A stretch of 23,395 bases of DNA, taken from NCBI RefSeq assembly GCF_000281045.1, contig NW_008246126.1, positions 107,243 to 130,637 of the forward strand, read 5' to 3'. The position numbers were made by a program, and so were the translations under genes. Below are positions 7,433 through 15,136 of this stretch, piece after piece. The stretch's first letter is position 1, and every line of letters begins with the position of its first letter. Origin of the DNA: Saprolegnia diclina VS20. Lineage: Eukaryota > Oomycota > Saprolegniomycetes > Saprolegniales > Saprolegniaceae. The notes beneath the pieces were generated by a model. The model had not been told where the DNA came from. It saw only the letters and a program-made list of their open reading frames with translations, and did not search any database.

Positions 7433-9567
7433 CTACGACGGCGCGAGGCCAGAGAGTGCCCATTGCAGGCTCGCCGCTGCAACTTGATGCGCCACAGACC
7501 CGACGATGACCATGTTCTCCGGTCGCCATGGCGCCGCCGACGGATGGGACGACGTTTGGACGCCGAGAGCGAGGCGTGGGATCGTGCTTGGTGCGACAGG
7601 CGGTTGACGATATAAGCGGTACAGTGCCGTGTGGGCAGCGCTGAACGCAGCTTGGTGGGCCAGTGTCGGTGTAGCGTCCACGTCAGCCCGAGACAACGGA
7701 GGCCTTGATGACGCATCGGGTGTCAGCAGCTCATGGACCGAGGCTTCGAGGTGGTCGAGGTAGCTTTCGAGTCGGCTGTCGGTTGCCAAAGGTTCGATGC
7801 TCTCTGTTGTCGCACCATCCGGGCTCTCGCTTTCGCTTCCTGGTGGCAGACGACGGCTATGTACGAGATCGCGTCTCGACGAGGTCAAGGCTGTGACCCG
7901 GCGAGGCTGCCGTGTCTCGGTCAATGGCGCGCAGATCACTTGTGTCGGAAGCGGCTTGGTCACACGGATGGCGTCGGTGGCTGCCAACGGGTTTGCAACG
8001 ACGTGGCACGACGGTAGGCGCTGCAGTCGGAGCGACGGGGCGAGTGTCTCGTTTATGGCCACCGACGTGTCGGGACCTTCTTGTAGTTGGTCGCGTAAGA
8101 GCTGCTCGACACCGAGCGTGGCGCAGTCGGCGTCGTCCGGCGCAACGACGACCACGGAGAGGTTGGCGGTGGTCACGAGACGCTGGACCTTGTCCATGTC
8201 GACGCCGGCGTTGGCCAAAAGGAGTGTCGTGACCGGTGCCAATCGGTGGTTGAGAGCGTGGTACATGGCCCGACACTGCACGGCGTCGAGGAGGACGTGG
8301 ACTATAACCTCTCATCAGTCCACAGCATGCATGACAATCTTGTGGACGCACTGCCATCCAGAGTGAGTGCGTTGGACCGTACGTCGAGGCTCGTGATGGA
8401 CGGTTCGTGGATGAGTTGCCTACTCGTCGATATCGTGTAGACCGAAACCACAGATGGATATCCTACGTGGCCACGGCGTAGCACCCGGCGTCGGTCAATT
8501 GCGTTCCAGCCAAGTCGACCGAGACGAGCATGCGCGGTACAAACGTCTGCAGCGCAAACGTGCTTGGGGTAGTCGGCACATCGAACCCGGGAATGCCTCC
8601 ATTTCGCAGCGGCAGTCCGCGAAAATTCATGTGAAAATGCGGCAGACGACTCGTGGCGCCTTCTACCCAATACAAAATAGTCACGTCCGTCCATCCATCC
8701 AAGCGGCTACCCTCGCACGGTGTCGGTGCGCGCTGGTCACTGAGCGGCACGGCCCACGTCTTGACGTCTGGTAGATGCGGCTGAAATTTCGCATAGTACC
8801 GGTCCAAGACCCGCTGGACTTGGCTCTCAACGTGGCGTTGTCCCCGGTCCTATATCAAGGCAATTACATCACGCCACAAGAGGAGCGTCTACGCACCGTA
8901 GCCGACTGTGGTCGTTTGCACTTGGCCGCCTTTGCAGGCGTCGGCGCTTTGGCCGACTGCGGCCGGTCGAGTTTGGCGAGTGCGGCGACCTTGCGCGACG
9001 ATGTGCGCGGTAGCTCGGGCTTGGGTGGCGACATGTTGGCATACGCCTACCATTTCATAAGGATCTCTCCATCTCGTTTGCGGGTTGAGAATTGAGTCGA
9101 CCATGAGCTCGGACAAGTCAAAGACTGGTACGGTGGCTTGCGTCGACGTTGTCCGGTGCAGCGTCCGCAGCTTGGGCGCACTCTTGCTCGCTTTGATGCT
9201 CTCGGGTCGTTGCTACGTGTTGCATACCGTAAGTGCGGTAGTTTTGCCGAATAAATACCTTTTCAATCAACTCAAACGCTCGGAGGAGGTTGACTTTGTG
9301 GTCTTGGATCCGCTCGACCTTGGCTTGGGCCGAGAACGCCGCCGCGTAATTCTAGCAAAGTTCGTATCGACCGTTGTCTGCGTCGACGTCGTACGTTGAC
9401 GACGGGCTTTTGCGGCGTCGTTCGGCGTCGGCGCACCGGAGCGTCGCCCGGCATGTTGGCCATCTGCACGTGCACCTTCTTCTCTACAAGGCACGAGCTA
9501 TAAACATGGGCGATAGACGGGAAGAGGGACCTCGACACCGCGGCTCATCCCGCTCCCATGTCTCCAT
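7433..9567 (-). CDS. Leucine-rich-repeat protein of unknown role, eight exons
   Basis: Inferred exons on the minus strand: 9567-9539, 9497-9395, 9351-9259, 9212-9102, 9046-8897, 8849-8467, 8419-8352 and 8301-7433, giving 601 residues. The N-terminal third is basic and Ala/Pro/Ser-rich, with a repeated RPQSA motif (DRPQSAK, KRPQSAT). The middle reads WTDVTILYWVEGATS. Ribonuclease-inhibitor-type LRR units follow at about 270-355: LVSVDLAGTQLTDAG, ITSLDVRSNALTLDGI and VTTLLLANAGVDMD. The LRRs are continuous only after introns 6 and 7 are removed, which supports those splices. The C-terminal half is low-complexity. The seven introns are 41-55 nt and all end TAG. The start at 9567 (METWERDEPR) was preferred over an in-frame ATG at 9615 because the intervening sequence looks untranslated. 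Exons 1-2 and the exon 4/5 junction are the least certain. No function is assigned. Confidence 0.65.
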
Positions 9568-9617
9568 GATCGTTTCAACGCAGTTTCTTCCAGTGCAGTT
9601 GACCCTCCACACCATGC

Positions 9618-9914
9618 TTAACGCCCGTCACAGCGCCAAAGCTTGCGATACAAACTCGACTCGATGCGCTGGCGTCGTCGACGCGTGAGCTCTTGCGCCA
9701 CTGGTGGCTACACAAGCGATCTTGACATCAGTATCTCGTTGATATCCCCGTCTACGACACAGAGTCGGGCTCTGACATAGTCCCGGCCGTTCTCAAACAA
9801 CGTGAACAAGACCGACTGTGACTTGTTGGCGACACGCCACGTATACGAATGCATTGCGCGAAAGCCTACGGCCATGACCTTGAGTCCGGCCGCGTTGTGG
9901 TGCAGTAGATACAT
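9618..9914 (-). CDS. Putative small two-exon protein (82 aa)
   Basis: Exons would be 9914-9756 and 9707-9618, with a 48-nt GT...TAG intron in phase 0. The first exon reads AVGFRAMHSYTWRVANKSQS and then LFTLFENGRDYVRARLCV; the second reads QELTRRRRQRIESSLYRKLW. The intron matches the others in the window in length and acceptor, and both exons have protein-like composition. The basic QELTRRRRQRIE stretch is helix-forming. I do not recognise the family; this may be the tail of a larger protein whose 5' part is lost. It lies between the DUF4419 gene and the LRR gene on the same strand. Confidence 0.35.
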
Positions 9915-10005
9915 ATACTAGTATTTTGATCAAGCACTATGTGATTAGAGTGTTATTAAACCAAGCTGACACATGATTTGGGATGTCCACGTCTAAGGTG
10001 AGGTC

Positions 10006-11100
10006 TCACAGTCCGAACGGGTTGGTTTCTTTGGGCTTGCGCTTGCCGTTCTTGAGCGCGATCGCCCAGCTCAACGACGGCACAATTGACCGCTTGTTTT
10101 CACCACGGCCGTACGACATGTGCCCCGCAAACATGAGCGCCTCGTGCTCGGTCCCGTTGTCGTCGATCGTCACGTCGACCGTGAGGTAGCCAGGCGGAAT
10201 GTCTTGCATGTCGACGAGTGGGTAGTTGTACGGGACGTCGACATGATGAACGGGCTTGCGCTGCCGCGTGTCTTTCGCCATCTTGTCGCCTTGCCACTGG
10301 CCTTTGTCGTTGAAGACGCAAAAGACGCTGAGCCAGCCGGCGAGGTAGCTCGGGCCCGAGCCGCCGCCTTTGCGACTGCAGATGCGGTCCCAGAACGCTA
10401 CGTCGGCCTGGCCTTGTGCTGCCGCCACAAACTGATCGAGAATCGGCGCCAGCATCGTCGTCCACTGCGTCATGCGCTCGCCGTACGTCGAGAGCTTGTC
10501 GAGGCGATGCCGAATGTCTTGCCAATCGTCGACGGTGCCGAGGAGCGTCACATGTGGAATGCCGCATTTGAGGCTAAACTTGTACGAAAAGAACTTCTTC
10601 ATCGTGGCCATGAGCACGACGCTGCCGACAATGACGTCGTGGTCGGTCGTTGTCGAGAAGGACGGAAGCACCCAGTGCTTGAGGCTAGGGTCCACGAGGA
10701 ACTCGTCCATCTTGTCGACCATTTGCTTGGAGAGCGCGCCAAAGTCGACCGAGTACAATGTCCCATTGGCATCAACAATAAGCTCCTTCTGACCCTCGTG
10801 CTTGACGAGCGACGACCGCAGCGCTTCGGCGTTGCCATCGACGTACAGACCAAACTGAATCAAAATCGCGAGCCAAATATCGTCCGGTCGAAGCACGAGG
10901 TCGTGGTGGTTGTTGTAGGCTTCAATAACACCACGCACAAAGCCACTTTCAGACGCAACAACGGGACCGAGGTGGGTGGCTTGGACAATGTCTCTGCAGC
11001 CTTCTGTGGCAAACTCCTTGAGCGCCGTAATGGGCTGACGATTGGATAGCTCCGCCTTGCAGATGCTGCGCTCCACGGACGAGACGGCAAACGTAACCAT
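10006..11100 (-). CDS. DUF4419-family protein (single exon)
   Basis: This is an uninterrupted 364-codon frame. Family hallmarks are RPDDIWLAILIQFGLYVDG followed by LVKHEGQKELIV, then DFGALSKQMVDKM, TLLGTVDDWQDIRHRLDKL, and GGSGPSYLAGWLSVFCVFND. DUF4419 proteins occur widely in fungi, oomycetes and plants; the biochemical role is unknown, so none is claimed. The start at 11100 (MVTFAVSSVE) was chosen because family members begin with a TFPVS-like segment. The frame stays open upstream to an ATG at 11220, but that extension is not family-like and overlaps other possible coding sequence. No signal peptide or membrane span is seen. Confidence 0.85.
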   Translation of the reverse strand: MVTFAVSSVERSICKAELSNRQPITALKEFATEGCRDIVQATHLGPVVASESGFVRGVIEAYNNHHDLVLRPDDIWLAILIQFGLYVDGNAEALRSSLVKHEGQKELIVDANGTLYSVDFGALSKQMVDKMDEFLVDPSLKHWVLPSFSTTTDHDVIVGSVVLMATMKKFFSYKFSLKCGIPHVTLLGTVDDWQDIRHRLDKLSTYGERMTQWTTMLAPILDQFVAAAQGQADVAFWDRICSRKGGGSGPSYLAGWLSVFCVFNDKGQWQGDKMAKDTRQRKPVHHVDVPYNYPLVDMQDIPPGYLTVDVTIDDNGTEHEALMFAGHMSYGRGENKRSIVPSLSWAIALKNGKRKPKETNPFGL

Positions 11101-11172
11101 GACCAAGACAATTTGAGAATGTCGAAGAATTATCGGTAGCCCAATTCGATCGACCCGAGAGCAAACCGCCGA

Positions 11173-11451
11173 ATGGGAATGATTGTCCTCGTCAACATTT
11201 TGGTCTACAAGCGCAATCATTCGCGGTCGATAGGAATGTACTAGTTACAACCCGGCCACTACACGACACTAGAGCCTTGCAAAACACCTTGGGTCAGCAA
11301 CGACGACGGAAAGAAGGAGCCGTCCGCACCCGGAAACTTCCTCAGTCAACTGGCGTCGGTCAAGCGACGTATCTTTGGATCACCGGACGACGCGTGGACA
11401 CTGACCATGCGTCTTTACGTCGCCGAAACGATCGTGAACGGGGTTCTGTGA
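11173..11451 (+). CDS. Putative small plus-strand gene or exon, unrecognised
   Basis: From 11229 to the stop at 11449-11451 the plus strand is open and strongly protein-like (NDDGKKEPSAPGNFLSQLAS, then VKRRIFGSPDDAWTLTMRLY). A stop (TAG, 11226-11228) just precedes it and fits a splice acceptor. A 42-nt intron starting GTCTAC would join it to a short hydrophobic exon from the ATG at 11173 (MGMIVLVNIL), giving about 78 residues. Alternatively this is an internal exon of a larger gene continuing to the right. No family is recognised. It overlaps the upstream extension of the DUF4419 frame on the other strand. Confidence 0.3.
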
Positions 11452-11514
11452 GTGTCGCGTAGGTTCGTGTAGCAGCCTCCCGTCCACAACCCATTCGGCC
11501 ACTGTCGCTGACAA

Positions 11515-11911
11515 ATGCGTGGTGCAAACTTTGAGGAACTGGATCGAGACAGGCAGAAGCGCGATCCGCGGGACAAGGTGCTGACGCGGCCACTTGTGTT
11601 GGGCGAGGAGCCGGAGAAGCCGACGAAGAGCAGGCCGCTCGGGCCCTTGAACGAGGCGGTGGTGCACGTGCAGTTGAGCGACACGCGCCGCCTCTCTGGA
11701 CGGCTGGACGGCACCCTGACAGCAACCGTCCAGATACCGGAGTATGTACAGTGTATGTGTGGTCCAGCCTCCTTGCAGTTGGAAGCAGCAACGCCTCCTC
11801 CTTCTCCGTGCAGAGGTACACACACTGAAAGCTACCGTTGGTGATAGGCCGTGTAATGCTGCCGCTCCTGCTGCAGCTCGCGTACCGGAAGTATCTCGCA
11901 TCCTGCGATAG
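11515..11911 (+). CDS. Putative small plus-strand protein (about 118 aa), uncertain
   Basis: The ATG at 11515 opens a charged, protein-like frame (MRGANFEELDRDRQKRDPRD, VLGEEPEKPTKSRPLGPLNE, LSGRLDGTLTATVQIPE). A 40-nt GT...TAG intron at 11808-11847 would join it to a short Ala-rich tail ending at 11911. All three minus-strand frames are also open for 130-190 codons here with GC-rich third positions, so the coding strand is not settled. No family is recognised. Confidence 0.25.
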
Positions 11912-12303
11912 TCGAAATCGCATGTCCATCTCATCCACTCCCTTCTCTATGCACTGCTACTCCTTCTCTCATGCTACATGCAGCAACCACCCTTGCATCG
12001 GGTCTAGGATGAATGGCTTCATTTAGTGAAGGCCACCGGTGGCCATCTTCCTGCAAATATCAAAATGACACAAATTTGGCGCGAGTCGCTGAAACTGTCA
12101 GAACGAAAACCTCTCAAACTGAATACAGTATCTATATTTAAACACAAAGGGTTTTCGTGGAAACCAGCCGCCATACAAATGTCGCGATATTTTTATTCAA
12201 AAACAAAATGAATTCACGCTGGAGTAGTATACAAACACCAAGCTTCCTGCCACCTGGCGAGACACCTCCGCCGAGGTGTCATTTCTCGCCTTGACCGCCC
12301 GCC
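11912..12303. other. Intergenic stretch with an AT-rich core
   Basis: No supported gene. It holds a perfect 14-bp palindrome (GGCCACCGGTGGCC, 12031-12044), then an AT-rich segment of about 180 bp before the EGF-like gene, including TATATTTAAAC near 12132 and TATTTTTATTC near 12189. It probably contains the promoter of the downstream gene. Confidence 0.5.
12279..12288 (+). promoter_or_regulatory. Initiator-like box upstream of EGF-like gene A
   Basis: TCATTTCTCG, 15 bp before the ATG at 12304, matches the oomycete initiator pattern YCAWTTYY. Confidence 0.5.
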
Positions 12304-13263
12304 ATGCTGCGCCTCCTCCGACTGGCCGTCGTCGCCGCCGGCGTCTCGGCCGCCGTCCGCAGCAGCATGATGCACCCGTGGCCGCTCCTGCACCGGCGCC
12401 TCCAAGAGTCCTCCGGTGTCATCGGCAACGTCTGCCGCGACACGACCGACTGCCCCGCCGGCAGCGTGTGCATCGCCGGCAGCGCGACGACGTCGATCCA
12501 GTCGTGCGTCCAGACGCCGGGCTGCGGCGGCAACGTCGCAGGCAACTGCCCGGGCCTCCTCTCAACCGGCCAGCTCGTGTGCGCGTGGAGCCCCGTGAAC
12601 GCGTCACAATGCTCGGACAATCAAAACTCGTGCGCCGCCTTTAACGGCCAAGCCGGTATCTACATGTGCATGACCCTCGACCGCTGCGATGCGATCAACG
12701 GCAACAAGGGCGTGTGCAGCAGCGGGTGCAAGTCGTCGAACGGCCTCATCTGCAACGGGCGTGGCGGGTGCCGGACCACGAACGGCGCGTCGTACACGTG
12801 CGAGTGCAACGACGGCTGGGACGGCCCAGCGTGCGAGAAGGTCGTCAACAGCAGCTGCCAGGCTGGCGTCGGTAGCTGCGGCCAGTTTGGTCAGTGCGTC
12901 GACGGCACGTGCTCGTGCGTCAAGGGCTACAGCGGGCAGCAGTGTGAGCTTTCGCCCAATGCAACGACGACAAGCCCGTCGGCGACGACTGCGGTCGTGA
13001 CGCTACCGACGCCCACCTCGGACAGCGCGAGCAGTAGCAGCAAAGCGACGGCTGGCGGCAGTAGCAACACTACCACCTCGTGGTGGTGGATTCTTCTCGT
13101 CGTCGTCGTGGCCCTCGCGTTTGTGCTCATCGTCGCCTTCTTTGTTCGGAAGAAGATGCAGCAGCGCGAAGCCGACCGCGCGCGCGCCGAAGTCGGCGAG
13201 CTTATGGAAGGCGACATTGACGACGGCGTCCAGACGCCAAAGGGCATGATTCAGACCTTATAA
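12304..13263 (+). CDS. Type I membrane protein with EGF-like domains (paralogue A)
   Basis: A single 319-codon exon. The N terminus (MLRLLRLAVVAAGVSAA) is a signal peptide. A Cys-rich module of about 110 residues (CRDTTDCPAGSVC, CGGNVAGNCPGL, CAWSPVN, YMCMTLDRCD) precedes two EGF-like units: CNGRGGCRTT...CECNDGWDGPAC and CGQFGQCVDG...CSCVKGYSGQQC. A Ser/Thr-rich stalk follows, then one membrane span (WWWILLVVVVALAFVLIVAFF) shown here only by its WWWILLVVVV start, a basic stop-transfer (VRKKMQQR) and a roughly 45-residue cytosolic tail ending TPKGMIQTL. The role is presumably at the cell surface or in the endomembrane system; ligand unknown. The gene 570 bp downstream encodes a protein with the same layout, so the two arose by tandem duplication. 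Confidence 0.85.
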   Translation: MLRLLRLAVVAAGVSAAVRSSMMHPWPLLHRRLQESSGVIGNVCRDTTDCPAGSVCIAGSATTSIQSCVQTPGCGGNVAGNCPGLLSTGQLVCAWSPVNASQCSDNQNSCAAFNGQAGIYMCMTLDRCDAINGNKGVCSSGCKSSNGLICNGRGGCRTTNGASYTCECNDGWDGPACEKVVNSSCQAGVGSCGQFGQCVDGTCSCVKGYSGQQCELSPNATTTSPSATTAVVTLPTPTSDSASSSSKATAGGSSNTTTSWWWILLVVVVALAFVLIVAFFVRKKMQQREADRARAEVGELMEGDIDDGVQTPKGMIQTL

Positions 13264-13498
13264 TGGACGGCCTCTCTGGTAATAGATGTATATGTGCCAT
13301 TCCATCGACCGGCATGCGCAGAGCACCGATACCGACCGCCGTCGTTGCCGTTGCAACGAAAGGATCGGCCGAGATTCCGCGGAACCGATACGTGGCTCTT
13401 CAAGCTGCGCGCTGGCCCTACCACTGTGGCCTTCCAGGCTATGATGCGTCTCTGAGCTGCGTTGCGGGCCAACATGTCCACAGCACCAGCTGGAGGTG

Positions 13499-13741
13499 TC
13501 AATGAATGGCAGCTGCCTCCTGTCGGGCAATGACAGCTGCGCGCGTATGGCCATGCATCTGCCGCGGCACCATGTTGGTGGCCTTTGGCCCGTGCGCTCG
13601 AGTCGCGACCGCCAAGGTCTCGGTCCGCCCGTCGTCGTTGTCGTCGTCGATCGGGCTGCTGTCGGGTTGTTCCGCCTGGATTCCCACCAGGTGGTGCGCG
13701 TCGCACTTGCGCAATTTGATGTTCGATTTAATTGCATACAT
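13499..13741 (-). CDS. Putative small minus-strand protein (80 aa)
   Basis: The ATG at 13741 opens MYAIKSNIKLRKCDAHHLVG, then PDSSPIDDDNDDGRTETLAV, then NMVPRQMHGHTRAAVIARQE and a stop at 13499. Codon endings are GC-rich and the composition is protein-like. It is divergent from EGF-like gene B, with about 90 bp between starts. Other minus-strand frames further left (GAVDMLARNAAQRRIIAWKA) are also protein-like and could be further exons. No family is recognised. Confidence 0.3.
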   Translation of the reverse strand: MYAIKSNIKLRKCDAHHLVGIQAEQPDSSPIDDDNDDGRTETLAVATRAHGPKATNMVPRQMHGHTRAAVIARQEAAAIH

Positions 13742-13818
13742 TTGGCAAGCTGTTTAAATTTTTGCGAAAGATTCGCCAAAATAATTGGGACAAACATTTG
13801 GGAAAAACCCGGCGGTCC

Positions 13819-13830
13819 CTCATTTTCGAA
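13819..13830 (+). promoter_or_regulatory. Initiator-like box abutting the start of EGF-like gene B
   Basis: CTCATTTTCGAA directly precedes the ATG at 13831 and matches the YCAWTTYY initiator. If used, the 5' leader would be very short, and the in-frame ATG at 13732 would not be transcribed. Confidence 0.45.
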
Positions 13831-14895
13831 ATGCGACGGCTGCATCCTGCCTTGCTACTACTGCTGCTCGCCGGCGTCGCCGCCATCGACGTCCCGTGCA
13901 ATAGCACCGGCGCCTGCCCACTAGGCTCGAGCTGCGTCGCAGGCGAGTCGGACGTCGCCGTACAGTCGTGCGTCGTCGACTCGGTCTGTGGCGGCAACTT
14001 GGCCGGCAACTGCCCGCGCCTGCCACACACCGGCCCGCTCGTGTGCGCCTGGAGCCGCCAGCCGCCGGATGCTTGCGCCTTTGGCAACTGCCAGACGTAT
14101 GGCGAGCACGCCGGCATCTTCAAGTGCATGGACATGACGCGCTGCGACCAACTCGTCGGGTCGGGTGCTTGCTCGACGGGCTGCGCTGTGCACGGCAAGC
14201 CATGCAATGGCCGCGGTACGTGCCACTCGACGGGCGCAACCAACTTTGCCTGCACCTGCGATCACGGATGGAGCGGCGCGCGCTGCGATGTCGCCGGGTC
14301 GGACGCATGTCTCCTCGGGCAGTGCGGCGACCACGGCAGGTGCACCAACGGCCATTGCATCTGCATCGATGGATACGCTGGCGTGCAATGCGAACAAGCG
14401 CCTACCACGAGCGCGACTCCAACGACGGACCGTCCGACGCCGTCGACCACGGCAACGACCGTACCGACGACGCCATCGACCACGGCAACATCCGCACCGA
14501 CAACAGCACGGACGAGCTCCGCGCCGGTACCGTCGACATCGGGCGTCGATCGGCCAACGACCATGCCACCGACATCGACTACCCCGACGCAACCTACCAA
14601 CCCGAGCGACATGCAGACGACGGCGCCCGCTCCGACGAAGAACGGGTCGGCGACCAAATGGGACGCCCGCGATTATAACCGCGTCGACAAGACGCAGCCG
14701 ATGCCGGTCGCCGTCATGATCGTCGCCATCGTGGCCGCCCTCGTCGTCATTGGGATGATCATCTTTGGCGTGTACGCTCGGAAGAAGAAGCTGCGCGCCG
14801 CCAACGCCGAGATCGAACGCTCGACACTGCAGACGCAAGACTCGGTCATGACTGAAGGCGGCACCACGCCCCGAGACCAGATCCAAGTGCTCTAG
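13831..14895 (+). CDS. Type I membrane protein with EGF-like domains (paralogue B)
   Basis: A single 354-codon exon. The start at 13831 gives a clean signal peptide (MRRLHPALLLLLLAGVAA); upstream in-frame codons look untranslated. The Cys module parallels paralogue A (CPLGSSCVAGESDVAVQSC, CGGNLAGNCPRL, CAWSRQPPDAC, FKCMDMTRCD). EGF-like units follow: CNGRGTCHST...CTCDHGWSGARC and CGDHGRCTNG...CICIDGYAGVQC. The stalk is a long Thr/Pro/Ser repeat (TTPSTTATS-like), likely O-glycosylated, much longer than in A. One membrane span (MIVAIVAALVVIGMIIF), the stop-transfer ARKKK and a short tail ending TPRDQIQVL follow. The tail end matches TPKGMIQTL of paralogue A, although the sequence between span and end has diverged. 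Confidence 0.87.
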   Translation: MRRLHPALLLLLLAGVAAIDVPCNSTGACPLGSSCVAGESDVAVQSCVVDSVCGGNLAGNCPRLPHTGPLVCAWSRQPPDACAFGNCQTYGEHAGIFKCMDMTRCDQLVGSGACSTGCAVHGKPCNGRGTCHSTGATNFACTCDHGWSGARCDVAGSDACLLGQCGDHGRCTNGHCICIDGYAGVQCEQAPTTSATPTTDRPTPSTTATTVPTTPSTTATSAPTTARTSSAPVPSTSGVDRPTTMPPTSTTPTQPTNPSDMQTTAPAPTKNGSATKWDARDYNRVDKTQPMPVAVMIVAIVAALVVIGMIIFGVYARKKKLRAANAEIERSTLQTQDSVMTEGGTTPRDQIQVL

Positions 14896-15136
14896 TTTAA
14901 ATATCGTAACCTCATACACAATATTGTCTTGTACTGGTGCGACATCTCGACGACAGCGACCACGCTCTTTGTGATCGACAATCACGGCCCATGCAGTGAG
15001 CAGTGACGTGGCATGGTCTCGTTGACAGCCACCGCCAACGACGACCCGACAACTGTTGTCGCAATGTTCAACATGTCAACTGCGTGTCAACTGTGCCGGG
15101 CGGAGCCCGAGATGATCGTTTCACGAGAGTTTCGTC

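Larger units (their letters stand above)
13264..13830. other. Interval between the EGF-like paralogues
   Basis: Contains the 3' flank of gene A and the promoter of gene B. All three minus-strand frames are open for long stretches here; the best-looking is listed separately at 13499-13741. The last ~90 bp is AT-rich. Confidence 0.5.

Noticed and set aside
9118-9351. Alternative minus-strand reading through to a stop at 9118, ending DNVDASHRTSL
   Set aside because: Removing a 46-nt GT...TAG intron at 9213-9258 instead leads to the more protein-like SAPKLRTLHRTTSTQATVPV and joins the frame to the downstream LRR exons.
9085-9399. Plus-strand frame with a hydrophobic segment (ALLLALMLSG)
   Set aside because: It lies antisense to LRR-gene exons 3-4 (RIQDHKVNLLRAFELIEK, VFDLSELM) that are better supported by splicing and continuity.
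13921-14985. 354-codon minus-strand frame opposite EGF-like gene B
   Set aside because: It is a shadow of a clear signal-peptide, EGF and membrane-span protein; its Arg-rich composition is typical of antisense reading.
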